A DNA stretch of 64,000 bases from Alphaproteobacteria bacterium (GTDB taxonomy: Bacteria > Pseudomonadota > Alphaproteobacteria > UBA8366 > Aestuariispiraceae), in contig JAWPMN010000001.1 in the NCBI GenBank assembly GCA_033344895.1, forward strand, positions 930,001-994,000. The letters are read 5' to 3'. A program made the position numbers and the translations under genes. A model generated the notes under the pieces. That model worked only from the letters and a program-made list of their open reading frames with translations. It had not been told where the DNA came from and made no database searches. This document shows positions 27,701 to 37,339 of this stretch, one piece after another. Each line of letters begins with the position of its first letter. Position 1 is the first letter of the stretch.

Positions 27701-29107
27701 TCAGCCGTCGCGGTCCAACCGCTTGCGTACCCGGTGGAGCCCCAACCAAACGGCCAGCGCAACCAGCGGCACCGCCGCAGCCTGGACATAGGGCGGATAG
27801 AGGGGCACCCCCAGATCCACCACACCCTTGGCCGCATAGCCGATCAGGCCGACCGCGTAATAGGTTATCGCCGCAACGGACAGCCCTTCGACCGTCTGCT
27901 GGAGGCGCAGCTGCATCCTGGCGCGGCGGTCCATCGAACTCAGAAGTCCCTGATTCTGCTTCTCCAGCATGAAGTCGACCCGAGTCCGAAGCAGGTTTGC
28001 CGCCCGCGTCGCGCGCCGCGACAGGTCCGCCATGCGGATCTCGACCGATTCGCAGGTCCGCCGCGCCGGCGCGAGACGCCTATCGAGGAATTCCCGAACG
28101 GTCTGATAGCCTTCATGGCGTTCCTCCCGCAGCTCATCCAGCCGGGCATCCACAAGGGCGAAATAGGCCCGGGCGGCGGAGAAACGGTAACTGTGCTGGG
28201 AGTTCATTCGCTCGATCTCGGCGGAAATCTGCATCAACTGGGTCAGCAATTCCGATTCCCGACGCGCACCGTCTTCACGTTTGCCACCCTCCACATTGCC
28301 CTGTTCGACAATCTGCGCCATTTCGCCGGTCAGCGATGCCAGCCCCCGGTCGATCCGGGTCAGTTCCGGTCCGACCTCGCGCGAAACCGGCAGCGCCAGA
28401 AGGGCGAGGTTGCGATAGGCAACGACCTCCAGGAGCCGCTGGACCACCCGCCCGGCCTTTGCCGGCGGCAGATCGTAGGGCTTCAGCAGAATTCTGTTAT
28501 GCCCGTCGCCATGAATGCGCAGGTCCGACCAGACCCTCGAGGATGCACCGGACAAGGTGCTGGTAACCAGGCTTTCCGGCACGAACATTTCCGAGAGGAT
28601 TTCTGGATCGGGGTCGTCGCCATCGACGGGCAGAACCGCCAGATTCGTCGCGACCAGCACTTCACCCGGCATCGCGGCAAGCCAGTCTTTCGGCAGATAT
28701 TGCCAGGCGCTGACGGCAAAGGGCTTATCGAAGCGGCCATGGCGCAGGACGGTGTAGCTGGCAAACTCGGTATGGCGCTCGAAGCGCAGCCGGAAGGGCC
28801 CGAAATCCGCCGAGAAATGGTTCATGTCCTCGGTAGGCGGGTTGACGCCATGCCGGTCGCACAAATCCTTCAGATGCGCATGCACGCCGGAGTTCCGGCC
28901 CTCTGCCAGCATCGTCGCATACATGCTGATCCGGACTGGCGGCTCGAGCATCTCGAACGGCCGGGCATGCAGCTCGTTTGTCAGCGCATACCGCAACGGG
29001 TGTTCGTTCCCGAACAGGCCGGTGCGCGATGCGCCGGATTCCACGCCATCCTGATTGCCGGGGATCGGCGCGGGTTGCGTGTCGATGGTGCCTTGGGTCT
29101 TGCCCAT
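27701..29107 (-). CDS. DUF3422 family protein
   Basis: This 468-residue protein has the N-terminal family signature HPLRYALTNELHARPFE followed by a mainly helical body and two C-terminal membrane segments (about 410-432 and 440-458), the usual DUF3422 layout. The function of the family is unknown; it is widespread in alpha- and betaproteobacteria. The frame remains open to an ATG at 29167 with no ribosome binding site; the ATG at 29107 has AGGGA about 10 bp upstream and was preferred. It is divergent from tldD. Confidence 0.85.
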   Translation of the reverse strand: MGKTQGTIDTQPAPIPGNQDGVESGASRTGLFGNEHPLRYALTNELHARPFEMLEPPVRISMYATMLAEGRNSGVHAHLKDLCDRHGVNPPTEDMNHFSADFGPFRLRFERHTEFASYTVLRHGRFDKPFAVSAWQYLPKDWLAAMPGEVLVATNLAVLPVDGDDPDPEILSEMFVPESLVTSTLSGASSRVWSDLRIHGDGHNRILLKPYDLPPAKAGRVVQRLLEVVAYRNLALLALPVSREVGPELTRIDRGLASLTGEMAQIVEQGNVEGGKREDGARRESELLTQLMQISAEIERMNSQHSYRFSAARAYFALVDARLDELREERHEGYQTVREFLDRRLAPARRTCESVEIRMADLSRRATRAANLLRTRVDFMLEKQNQGLLSSMDRRARMQLRLQQTVEGLSVAAITYYAVGLIGYAAKGVVDLGVPLYPPYVQAAAVPLVALAVWLGLHRVRKRLDRDG

Positions 29108-29272
29108 AACGGTGGCGTCCCTATCTGCGGTTCCATGGATCGATTCACGCCGGGTTGGGGCTTGCATAACCCGAACTGGCGAAGGACGCTACGGAACATT
29201 TTGCCGTAAGGTCCGGAATCCCGGCCCCACAGTCGGCGCGAGGCCCGCGCCCGCGCCCCGGAAGGAGAGTAC

Positions 29273-30706
29273 ATGTCCGACATCGCCATCACCGACGGTC
29301 TGTTCTATGGCCGGACCGAACTGGACCAGGATCGCGTTACCGCCCTGGTTTCCGACAGCCTGCACGGCGCAGAGGACGGCGAACTGTATCTGGAATATGT
29401 GCAGAGCGAGAGCCTGCTGCTGGAGGACGGCAAGATCAAGAGCGCCAGCTTCGACACATCGCAGGGATTCGGTCTGCGGTCGGTCGTCGGTGAGGTTTCC
29501 GGCTATGCCCATTCCGGGGAGTTGAGCGAAGCGGCGATCAAGCGTGCCGCCGACGCCGTCCGCGCGGTGCACGGCGGTCATGGCGGCACATTGGCCGGCG
29601 GCCCGCCGAAGACGAACATGGCTCTCTATTCGGATATCAATCCGCTGGAAACCCTGTCTTTCGACGCCAAAGTGGCACTACTGGGCGAAATCGACGCCTA
29701 TGCCCGCGCCAAGGATTCGCGTGTGAAGCAGGTCTCGGCCCGTCTCGGCGCGGAATGGGCGGCGGTTCAGATCGTTCGCCCGGACGGTGAGCGCATGGCC
29801 GACATTCGCCCGCTGGTGCAGATCTTCGTCAGCGTCGTTGTGGAACAGGACGGCCGTATGGAGACCGGATCCCAGGGCTGCGGCGGACGCCTGGACTTTG
29901 CCGGCTTCGTTCAGCCGGACCAGTGGCAGGCCCAGGTCGATGAAGCCCTGCGACAGGCGCTGATCAATCTGGAGGCGGTCCCCGCCCCGGCCGGCGAAAT
30001 GCCGGTCGTGCTGGGCCCGGGCTGGCCGGGAATCCTGCTGCACGAGGCCGTCGGGCACGGCCTGGAGGGCGACTTCAATCGCAAGAAGACCTCCGCTTTT
30101 GCGGGTCTCCTGGGGGAACGCGTGGCAGCCCCGGGCGTTACGGTCGTCGACAACGGCACCCTGAAGGACCGCCGCGGATCGCTGACGGTCGACGACGAAG
30201 GCACGCCGACCAGCGAAACCGTGCTGATCGAGGACGGCATCCTGAAAGGCTATATGCAGGACCGGATGAATGCGCGACTGATGGGCGTTAAGTCGACCGG
30301 TAACGGGCGCCGCCAGTCCTATGCCCACTGCCCGATGGTACGCATGACCAATACCTACATGCTGGGCGGCGACAAGGATCCGGGCGAAATCCTCTCCTCC
30401 GTCGACAAGGGCATCTATGCCGTCAATTTCGGTGGCGGCCAGGTCGACATCACCAATGGCAAGTTCGTCTTCTCCTGTACGGAGGCCTATCGCATCGAAA
30501 ACGGCAAGATCGGCGCGCCGCTGAAGGGGGCTACCCTGATCGGCAATGGCGCAGATGCGTTGACGAAAGTGTCCATGATCGGCAACGATCTGAAACTGGA
30601 CGATGGTATCGGTACCTGCGGCAAAGAGGGCCAGGGCGTACCGGTCGGCGTCGGCCAGCCGACACTGCGTCTGGACGGGCTGACCGTCGGCGGCACGTCG
30701 GCGTAA
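29273..30706 (+). CDS. tldD: Metalloprotease TldD
   Basis: This 477-residue TldD/PmbA-family protein is expected to pair with TldE to form a hollow protease that degrades unfolded or modified peptides. The zinc motif HEAVGH (His257, Glu258, His262) is visible. A third ligand Cys lies near the C-terminus (GTCGKEGQGVPVGVGQPTLR), the usual glycine-rich TldD ending. A strong ribosome binding site (AAGGAGA) precedes the ATG. No tldE is in the window. Confidence 0.97.
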   Translation: MSDIAITDGLFYGRTELDQDRVTALVSDSLHGAEDGELYLEYVQSESLLLEDGKIKSASFDTSQGFGLRSVVGEVSGYAHSGELSEAAIKRAADAVRAVHGGHGGTLAGGPPKTNMALYSDINPLETLSFDAKVALLGEIDAYARAKDSRVKQVSARLGAEWAAVQIVRPDGERMADIRPLVQIFVSVVVEQDGRMETGSQGCGGRLDFAGFVQPDQWQAQVDEALRQALINLEAVPAPAGEMPVVLGPGWPGILLHEAVGHGLEGDFNRKKTSAFAGLLGERVAAPGVTVVDNGTLKDRRGSLTVDDEGTPTSETVLIEDGILKGYMQDRMNARLMGVKSTGNGRRQSYAHCPMVRMTNTYMLGGDKDPGEILSSVDKGIYAVNFGGGQVDITNGKFVFSCTEAYRIENGKIGAPLKGATLIGNGADALTKVSMIGNDLKLDDGIGTCGKEGQGVPVGVGQPTLRLDGLTVGGTSA

Positions 30707-30767
30707 CCCGCTTCCGTGACCGGCCTCCAGCCGGATGCGGAACACAGTACGGCGGTTTGGAGGATTG

Positions 30768-31370
30768 ATGGGTATTCAACGGTGGCAGGGAATTGCAGCG
30801 ATCATGCTCGCCACCGTCATGGTGGCGGCCTGTGACGATCAGGGCAGCGCCGAAACCGACAATGCCGAAATCCTGTCCGAACTGGCGCCGGCGGCAGGAA
30901 CGGCGGGCGACGACACCGGGCGGCCTCAACCGCAGGGCACCGACAAAGTCGTCGATATCGTCACGGCGGAAGTCAGCACGGCCTGTCTGCGGGAATTGCC
31001 CGAACCGTCCGTCGAATCCACCACCCCGGCCCGCCTGACGCTGACGCTGGAGGATTTTTCCTATTCCTTCGAGGAGGGCCGGCATCGGTTCAGTCACGAT
31101 CGGCGCTTCAAGGAATCCGCCGGCATCGGGCTCTACATCTATCGCGGCAAGGTCTGCGTCGAGGACGCGCAGGTTTGTGCCGACGCTTGTGTGCGTTATC
31201 GGGTCGAGCCCGGCGGCAGCCTGACCCAGCGCGGACACCATATCGCGACCCCGGTCGATCCGGATCGCATGACCCTGCAGTACTGGGCGCGCGATGACGC
31301 CGGCAACACCTTCACGATCCGGCGGGAAATCCGGACAGAAGGCGAAACGGCGACCGTCGTCGGCAATTAG
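30768..31370 (+). CDS. Predicted lipoprotein of unknown function
   Basis: This 200-residue protein has a lipoprotein signal peptide with lipobox VAAC, modified Cys22. The residues after the Cys are Asp-Asp, which in enterobacteria would signal inner-membrane retention. The mature part has a low-complexity Ala/Gly/Asp linker to about residue 60, then a beta-rich domain with four further Cys (in TACLREL, KVCVEDAQVC and ADACVRY), suggesting disulfides. I do not recognise the domain. The ATG at 30768 has GGAGG directly upstream. It follows tldD after 61 bp and converges on the TVP38-type gene with a 4-bp overlap. Confidence 0.8.
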   Translation: MGIQRWQGIAAIMLATVMVAACDDQGSAETDNAEILSELAPAAGTAGDDTGRPQPQGTDKVVDIVTAEVSTACLRELPEPSVESTTPARLTLTLEDFSYSFEEGRHRFSHDRRFKESAGIGLYIYRGKVCVEDAQVCADACVRYRVEPGGSLTQRGHHIATPVDPDRMTLQYWARDDAGNTFTIRREIRTEGETATVVGN

Positions 31371-32125
31371 GCATTCCCCGACCCGGTCGGGCGACGTCCC
31401 CGGAAATACTTGTAGACCACCGGTATCAGGGACAGCCCGGCCAGCCCCACCAGGGCCAGGATAACATCGGGTGTCAGAATGCCCGCCAGACTGAGCGATT
31501 CACCCGACGCAATGACGCTGTCGAACCCCGCGCCAACCTGGGCATAGACGAAGGTGCCGGGCACGATCCCGATCAGCGTTGCGAAAACGTAGATCCGCAA
31601 TGGAACGGACGCGAAAGCAGGGGCGACATTGACCACGAAGAACGGAAACAGCGGCACCAGACGCAAAACCAGAAGATAGCTGAAGGCGTTGTCGCGGAAG
31701 CCGTCCAGCAACCGCTCGACGCGCCCGCCAGCCTTCTGCCTCAGCGCATCGCCGAAGGCGGAACGGGCAATCAGAAAGATGATGGTGGCGCCGAGTGTCG
31801 CTGCGAAAACGGTATAGACCGTCCCCAGAAGGCTGCCGAACAGCAGTCCCCCGGTTACCGTGAAGATGGTCGCCCCCGGTAGGGATGCCGCAACCATCAC
31901 CGCATAGAGGATCATGTAGATCAGGACAGCCGACACGGCATGGGCGCCAACGAATTCCTGAAGATCCGTGCGATGCGCCTGTAGGGCATCGAGGCTGACA
32001 AACCGGTCGAGGCCGCTGGCAAAGAAGGCCGCAAAAAGCCCCAACAACACCGCCACCGGCAAAAGCCGGCGCCAGAGTGGTTTCGCCTTGGGGGGTCGGG
32101 GATCGGTCACCATGGTGTCGCTCAT
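31367..32125 (-). CDS. TVP38/TMEM64 family membrane protein
   Basis: This 252-residue protein has five to six membrane segments and the VTT/SNARE-associated domain (PF09335 type). Signature stretches are GATIFTVTGGLLFGSLLGTVYTVFAATLGATIIFLIARSAFG and the RLVPLFPFFVVNVAPAFASVPL block with GIVPGTFVYAQVG. Bacterial members are DedA-related and thought to act in lipid flipping or transport; the exact role is not known. Two possible ATGs lie four codons apart. It converges on the lipoprotein gene. Confidence 0.92.
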   Translation of the reverse strand: MSDTMVTDPRPPKAKPLWRRLLPVAVLLGLFAAFFASGLDRFVSLDALQAHRTDLQEFVGAHAVSAVLIYMILYAVMVAASLPGATIFTVTGGLLFGSLLGTVYTVFAATLGATIIFLIARSAFGDALRQKAGGRVERLLDGFRDNAFSYLLVLRLVPLFPFFVVNVAPAFASVPLRIYVFATLIGIVPGTFVYAQVGAGFDSVIASGESLSLAGILTPDVILALVGLAGLSLIPVVYKYFRGRRPTGSGNA

Positions 32126-32223
32126 CGAATTGTCGCCGATTCAGCTTATGGTCTGTAAGGCGGAATGTACGCTCAAATCCGCCCTGCGCCATTGACATGA
32201 CATGACATTCCCGTGAGAGCCGC

Positions 32224-32715
32224 TCACGCCGCCTGAGAACATCCCTCCAATCCCAGCACGGCATGCAGCGCCGCCGCCGCTTCGCGCCCCTTGGTGACGA
32301 AGTGTTCCGCGAAAAAGTCGACATGATCGCCGTGTTCGTGGAAATGGTGCGGTGTCAGCACGACGGACAGGACCGGCGCGCCTTCGTCCAGTTGAACCCG
32401 CATCAACCCGTCTATGACCGACGACGCCACGAAGTCATGTCGATAGATCCCGCCGTCGACCACCAGCGCGAAGGCGACGACCGCATCCGCCTGTCCCGAC
32501 CGCAACAGCCTTTGGGCAAGCAGCGGGATTTCGAACGCGCCGGGAACGTCATAGGTCTGGATACTGTCCCGGGGCACACCGTTCCCGGCTGCCGCGGCCA
32601 CAAATGCATCATGGGCACGGTCGACTATGCCGGCATGCCAACGCGCCCGGATTGCGGCGATTGCAGGGCGCTTCTGACTGGTTTGGCTCGACTGGCTGTC
32701 GGTCCGCTGATTCAT
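32224..32715 (-). CDS. ribH: 6,7-dimethyl-8-ribityllumazine synthase
   Basis: This 163-residue lumazine synthase performs the penultimate step of riboflavin synthesis. Characteristic segments are DVPGAFEIPLLAQRLLRSGQADAVVAFALVVDGGIYRHDFVA, with the usual GAFE motif, and GAPVLSVVLTPHHFHEH near the C-terminus. In many sequences the last motif ends FGVLT(T); here it ends SVVLT. It is preceded by an FMN riboswitch. No ribA, ribB, ribD or ribE lies beside it, so this looks like the stand-alone, riboswitch-controlled (RibH2-like) copy seen in some alphaproteobacteria. A second copy may exist elsewhere. Confidence 0.94.
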   Translation of the reverse strand: MNQRTDSQSSQTSQKRPAIAAIRARWHAGIVDRAHDAFVAAAAGNGVPRDSIQTYDVPGAFEIPLLAQRLLRSGQADAVVAFALVVDGGIYRHDFVASSVIDGLMRVQLDEGAPVLSVVLTPHHFHEHGDHVDFFAEHFVTKGREAAAALHAVLGLEGCSQAA

Positions 32716-32810
32716 CTCTCGTTCCCTCCTTCAGGACGTTTCAGAATCAGGGCGCACGGCTCAACGCACGTCCCGCGGAACCGCCTCACGGTCCGGCGCG
32801 ACGCCATCTG

Positions 32811-32958
<148 letters not shown>

Positions 32959-32971
32959 ACAAGACATCAAT

Positions 32972-33916
32972 CTAGTCCGAAACCGGCGCGCGCCTCAATC
33001 CGTGAATGAGCCGACTGTGAAAAGCGGCATAGCCGGGCGAGATCGTCTCGATCCGGTCGCGCAGCAGCTGATGTGCCGCCGGCAGTCGGTGGAAAGGAAC
33101 CGCCATGAAGGCATGATGTTCCGCGTGATAGGGCATGTTCCAGGCCAGAAAACGGACCGCGCCGATGGAGAGGGTCGTACGGGTGTTGCGGAACATGTCC
33201 TCGACCATCGGGCACAGCTTATGCTCCGCCAGCAGATAGAAGCGAAGAAAGGGCTGCCCCAGCAGCACGGGAACCAGCCAATAGGTTAAAACCAGCGTGC
33301 TTCCTGTCGCGACAGAGGCAGCGGCCAGCCCGGCATAGAACAGCAGATAGAGCCGCGCCTCCACGATAACGGCTGGCGCTGTCCGGGCCGTCAGAAAGGC
33401 TTCCCCGGTTTGGCCCAGCGCACGGGATACAAGCCCTCCGACGGCCGCGCGCCAGTAGGGCAGCCCGCTGAGATACAGCGCATAACCGGAAAGGCTGCCG
33501 ATTTCCTTGCCGGGAAGCTCCGGGTCCATTCCCGGGATCTGCGTGAAACGATGGTGCGCCAGATGGAAGGCCCGAAAATAGTGCGGCGGCAGGATCAGTA
33601 CGGCCCCGGCGATCGCGGCCACAACATCGTTAAGACGCCGGCTGGCAAAGGCGGTGCGATGGATCGTCTCGTGCAACGGCGCGAACAGGAAGACGAGGCA
33701 AAGCCCCAGAATCCCCTGAAACGGCGCGGCAGCCAACATGCCCAATCGGGTCTCCACCCAGGCGACCATGCCGCCTGCCAGCACGATCAGTCCGGCGTGA
33801 CCGGCAAGACGGCACAGCCCCACCCGATCGGACAAGACGCAGAGCGCCTTCAATTCCCGGCGGGTTTCCTGATCGAGGGCGCCGGCTGGGCCTGTTCCTG
33901 CTGCGAGATTCGCCAC
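32972..33916 (-). CDS. Fatty acid desaturase family protein
   Basis: This is an integral-membrane di-iron desaturase or hydroxylase with three histidine boxes: HETIH, HLAHH and, after two further membrane segments, HAEHH followed by HRLPAAH. Four to five hydrophobic helices are present. The substrate (acyl lipid, carotenoid or sterol-like) cannot be inferred. The start is uncertain: no ATG is available, and the GTG at 33916 (314 residues) with GGGGA upstream was preferred over a GTG at 33988 without a ribosome binding site. It stands alone, divergent from a PAS_5-type gene. Confidence 0.88.
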   Translation of the reverse strand: MANLAAGTGPAGALDQETRRELKALCVLSDRVGLCRLAGHAGLIVLAGGMVAWVETRLGMLAAAPFQGILGLCLVFLFAPLHETIHRTAFASRRLNDVVAAIAGAVLILPPHYFRAFHLAHHRFTQIPGMDPELPGKEIGSLSGYALYLSGLPYWRAAVGGLVSRALGQTGEAFLTARTAPAVIVEARLYLLFYAGLAAASVATGSTLVLTYWLVPVLLGQPFLRFYLLAEHKLCPMVEDMFRNTRTTLSIGAVRFLAWNMPYHAEHHAFMAVPFHRLPAAHQLLRDRIETISPGYAAFHSRLIHGLRRAPVSD

Positions 33917-34019
33917 GCTGTCCCCGCCTGCCTGAAATTTCCGAATGGATGCGACCACGGAACGGCTTGCCCTAGGCGCCGGCTCCACGGCACTGTACTA
34001 AGCACAGGAGCGTACGCTT

Positions 34020-34523
34020 ATGAAGGAAGATTTCAGCGCCGGGATCCAGCCGGTTTTTGACCTGTGGAACCGGTTGCGTGGCGACAGGGACTTTCCAGCC
34101 TTTACCGATCTTGAACCCGAGACACTTGGGCGGCATGCAGAGCATGTCATCCTGCTGACGGTCATCGCCGACACCGAACCACCGGATTTTCGCTTTCTGG
34201 CAGTCGGGTCTCACCTGGCAGAACGGTTCGGGCCCGGCCTGTATCGAAGTCTGGTGTCGGGACTCGACGACCTCGTTTTGCGCGATACCCTGCTGACGCG
34301 ATATCGAAAGGTTGTCGCGACCAGAGCGCCCGTCTACGGCAAGGGCGACCGTCAACTCGACCGGCTGCCCTACAGTTATGAGGCCCTGACCATGCCGCTG
34401 GGAGACGCTGACAGTGGACGCGTCACCCACCTTCTGGGGGTCGCGATCTATTATTCGCTGCAGCAGTACCGCGCCCTTTTCGGAAAAGACAATGCCGGCG
34501 GTTCAGAGCCGACCTCCGGCTGA
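34020..34523 (+). CDS. PAS_5-type small PAS-domain protein
   Basis: This 167-residue protein has the single-domain pattern of the PAS_5 family (PF07310 type) common in Rhodospirillales: LWNRLRGDRDFPAFTDLEPETLGRHAEHVILLTV, PDFRFLAVGSHL, then an LPYSYEALTMPLGD core and a C-terminal strand LLGVAIYY. No output domain is attached. It is a distant relative of the three tandem copies at 53-55 kb. A good ribosome binding site (AGGAG) precedes the ATG. Ligand and partner are unknown. Confidence 0.75.
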   Translation: MKEDFSAGIQPVFDLWNRLRGDRDFPAFTDLEPETLGRHAEHVILLTVIADTEPPDFRFLAVGSHLAERFGPGLYRSLVSGLDDLVLRDTLLTRYRKVVATRAPVYGKGDRQLDRLPYSYEALTMPLGDADSGRVTHLLGVAIYYSLQQYRALFGKDNAGGSEPTSG

Positions 34524-34625
34524 AACGGCATTTCCCGCGCCCGAATCACCGCCGCAGTTGACGCGAACACGGGCCGCGCCTAGTTTCCGGCGCGTTTTCA
34601 ACCTTATCCGAAACGAGATGAAGCA

Positions 34626-36212
34626 ATGACCAATTTGCGCGACCTAGCCCTGAATGCCCGAGCCTGGCCTTTCGAAGAGGCGCGCAAGGTCCTGAAACGC
34701 TACGAGAAGAAGGATCCGGAAAAGGGTTACGTCCTGTTCGAGACCGGTTACGGACCGTCCGGCCTGCCGCATATCGGGACTTTCGGCGAGGTTCTTCGCA
34801 CCACCATGGTGCGCCGCGCCTTCGAACTGATGAGTGACATTCCGACCAAGCTGATAGCCTTTTCGGACGACATGGACGGTCTGCGCAAGGTGCCGACCAA
34901 TGTGCCGAACCAGGATCTGCTGAAGGCAGCCCTCAACAAGCGTCTGACCAAGGTGCCGGACCCGTTCGGCATCGACGAGAGCTTCGGCCACCACAACAAC
35001 CGTCGTCTTCGGGAGTTCCTCGACGGCTTCGGCTTCGAATACGAATTTGCCAGTTCCACGGAATACTACTTTTCAGGCCGGTTCGATGATGCCCTGATCC
35101 GGATGCTGGAATGCTACGAACAGGTCCAGAAGATCATGCTGCCGTCGCTGCGCGACGAGCGACGGGCGACCTATTCGCCCTTCCTGCCGGTCGACCCGGA
35201 GACCCATGAGGTCTATCAGCTGCCTGTGATCGCCACGGACGCCAAGAAGGGGACGATCGTCTACCGTCGCGAAGACGGCCAGGAAATCGAGACGCCGGTT
35301 ACCGGCGGACACTGCAAGCTGCAGTGGAAGCCCGACTGGGGCATGCGCTGGTACGCCCTGGGTGTGGATTACGAGATGTCCGGCAAGGATCTGATCGATT
35401 CCGTCAAGCTGTCCGGCCGCATTTGCAAGACCCTGGGCGCGCCCCAGCCGGAGTTCCGGATCAACGAGTTGTTCCTCGACGAGAAGGGCGAAAAGATCTC
35501 GAAGTCGAAGGGCAACGGCCTGTCGATGGAAGAGTGGCTGACCTACGCGCCCAATGAAAGCCTCGCGCTCTTCATGTTCCAGAAGCCGCAAACGGCCAAA
35601 AAGCTGTATTTCGACGTCATCCCGAAGGCGGTGGACGAATATTACACCCACCTGTCGAAGTTTGATGACGAAGACCTGGACAAGCGCCTGGAAAATCCGA
35701 TCTGGCACATCCATCGCGGTCAACCGCCGCACGGTGCGCCGCCGATCAGCTTCGGCCTGCTGCTGAACCTGGCGTCGGTCTGCAACACCGAAGACACGTC
35801 GGTCCTGTGGGGCTTCATCAGCCGCTACGTCCCGGACGCCACCCCGGAAACCGCGCCGGAACTGGACAAGCTGGTCGGCTATGCCATCCGCTACTACCAG
35901 GATTTCGTGAAGCCGGAAAAGGCCTTCAAGGCACCGGACGAGACCGACCGGGCGGCCCTGGCCGACCTGCGCGCGGCCCTGGCCGGATTGGCGGAGGACA
36001 CCTCTGCGGAGGACATCCAGACCCAGGTTTACGAGATCGGCAAGCAGCACCCGTATGAAAACCTGCGGGACTGGTTCAAGGCGCTGTATCAGGTCCTGCT
36101 GGGCCAGGAGCAAGGGCCCCGCATGGGCTCGTTCTTCGCCCTTTACGGACTGAAGGAAACTATCGCCTTGATCGACCGGGCGCTGGCGGGCGAAGATTTG
36201 TCTGCAGCGTAG
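34626..36212 (+). CDS. lysS: Lysyl-tRNA synthetase, class I
   Basis: This 528-residue protein is the archaeal-type class I LysRS, which replaces the common class II enzyme in many alphaproteobacteria. The HIGH-like motif HIGT is at 49-52 ([11 protein letters not shown]) and the KMSKS-like loop is KISKS at 290-294. The C-terminal helical domain binds the anticodon. It charges tRNA-Lys, one copy of which (CUU) is at 7.0 kb. It begins a plus-strand run with two small membrane-protein genes. Confidence 0.97.
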   Translation: MTNLRDLALNARAWPFEEARKVLKRYEKKDPEKGYVLFETGYGPSGLPHIGTFGEVLRTTMVRRAFELMSDIPTKLIAFSDDMDGLRKVPTNVPNQDLLKAALNKRLTKVPDPFGIDESFGHHNNRRLREFLDGFGFEYEFASSTEYYFSGRFDDALIRMLECYEQVQKIMLPSLRDERRATYSPFLPVDPETHEVYQLPVIATDAKKGTIVYRREDGQEIETPVTGGHCKLQWKPDWGMRWYALGVDYEMSGKDLIDSVKLSGRICKTLGAPQPEFRINELFLDEKGEKISKSKGNGLSMEEWLTYAPNESLALFMFQKPQTAKKLYFDVIPKAVDEYYTHLSKFDDEDLDKRLENPIWHIHRGQPPHGAPPISFGLLLNLASVCNTEDTSVLWGFISRYVPDATPETAPELDKLVGYAIRYYQDFVKPEKAFKAPDETDRAALADLRAALAGLAEDTSAEDIQTQVYEIGKQHPYENLRDWFKALYQVLLGQEQGPRMGSFFALYGLKETIALIDRALAGEDLSAA

Positions 36213-36224
36213 GAAGGAAAGACG

Positions 36225-36494
36225 ATGCGCACCGAACTGTCGAAAGTTATGGCAACCCTGCTGAAACTGGCGGTGATCAGCTTCGTCGTCGGGTGGCTAC
36301 TGGTTCAGTTCGACGTGACGCCGGAAGCCATCTTCGACAATTTCGGCGTAACGGTTCGGAAGATTTACGATTTCGCACGCGGTGCCATCGAATGGAGCGC
36401 GGGCTATATCGTGATCGGTGCCGTCATCGTCATTCCGATCTGGCTGATATCCTTGATCCTCGGCATGCTGAAGGGCCGACGACGCAGCGAATAG
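36225..36494 (+). CDS. DUF6460-type small membrane protein
   Basis: This 89-residue protein has two membrane segments (about 9-26 and 60-83) separated by an amphipathic region with VTVRKIYDFARGAIEWSAGYI. The layout and sequence fit the DUF6460 family of small alphaproteobacterial membrane proteins; the function is unknown. It starts 12 bp after lysS with AGGAAAG upstream, so it is very probably co-transcribed with it. Confidence 0.82.
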   Translation: MRTELSKVMATLLKLAVISFVVGWLLVQFDVTPEAIFDNFGVTVRKIYDFARGAIEWSAGYIVIGAVIVIPIWLISLILGMLKGRRRSE

Positions 36495-36504
36495 GGGCAC
36501 GCCC

Positions 36505-36678
36505 ATGGGGCTTCTGGGTCTGATTTTCGTATTGGTGGGCATCCTGCTCTCCGGCTCCGGCATCGGATTGATCTTCGGTATTCCCTGCATTGTTCTGGGG
36601 GTGCTCCTCTGGATCATCGCGATCATCAAGGGCGGGATTTCCGCACTTTTCAGCCTCGGCGGCGGCAAGAAGGACTGA
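36505..36678 (+). CDS. 57-residue hydrophobic protein
   Basis: This short gene encodes a protein that is almost entirely two hydrophobic, glycine-containing stretches (about 3-24 and 26-42), ending in a GGGKKD tail. The ATG has AGGGG 7 bp upstream and follows the DUF6460 gene by 10 bp, so it is likely the third gene of the lysS transcript. I do not recognise a family. The lysine-rich tail suggests a cytoplasmic C-terminus. Confidence 0.65.
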   Translation: MGLLGLIFVLVGILLSGSGIGLIFGIPCIVLGVLLWIIAIIKGGISALFSLGGGKKD

Positions 36679-36721
36679 CCGGCATGTCCCTCAGGACCAC
36701 AATCCGCCCCGGGTCGGATTG

Positions 36722-37339
36722 ATGCGCCTCCCTGCCCTTGCCGGATTGCTGTTCCTTGCCGCCTGCGCCGGTTTTCCGGCGCTTCCTTATTCACCGCCGA
36801 CCTATTCCGCCTATCGCTGTGATGCAGGCAGTTTCGAGGTACGTCTCGGGGATGAGGCCGCCCTCGTCCTCTGGAACGGCAGAAAAGTCTCAATGCAGCA
36901 GATTCCGGCAGGCTCCGGTGCCAGATACCGGTCCGACGACGGACATGCGCTCTGGCTCAAGGGGCAGGAAGCCCTGTTCGAAACGCCGGAACGCTCATGG
37001 CGCGATTGCCACGGTGAGCAGGTCGACACGCCCTGGCGCGCGGCCGCCGTGCGAGGGGCAACGTTTCGCGCAACCGGTCATGAACCTGGATGGCTGGTGG
37101 AAATTCACCCGGAATTCGGTGGCCTGATCGTACTTGGCTATGGCACGACGAGACTGTTTCCGACGCCGAAGGATGCCGCCACATTTCCGGCGGCCTTCAC
37201 GGTCGACGGACGACAGATCGCCTTCACCATCCACGATGAGGGGTGCCGCGACGAGATGAGCGGCGAATACCTGCCGCTGACCATTGTGATGACTGTCGAC
37301 GGCACGGACCATCGCGGTTGCGGGCGGTTTTTCAGCTAA
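36722..37339 (+). CDS. Predicted lipoprotein: MliC-like domain plus COG3650-like domain
   Basis: This 205-residue lipoprotein has lipobox LAAC with Cys15. The region about 28-88 (YRCDAGSFEVRLGDEAALVLW to GARYRSDDGHALWLKG) follows the pattern of MliC, the membrane-bound inhibitor of C-type lysozyme. The second half (GATFRATGHEPGWLVEI to CRDEMSGEYLPLTIVMTVDG and GCGRFF) resembles the COG3650/DUF306-adjacent domain often found beside MliC domains. A role at the envelope is inferred. The ATG at 36722 begins a proper signal peptide; an upstream in-frame extension overlaps the preceding small gene. Confidence 0.8.
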   Translation: MRLPALAGLLFLAACAGFPALPYSPPTYSAYRCDAGSFEVRLGDEAALVLWNGRKVSMQQIPAGSGARYRSDDGHALWLKGQEALFETPERSWRDCHGEQVDTPWRAAAVRGATFRATGHEPGWLVEIHPEFGGLIVLGYGTTRLFPTPKDAATFPAAFTVDGRQIAFTIHDEGCRDEMSGEYLPLTIVMTVDGTDHRGCGRFFS

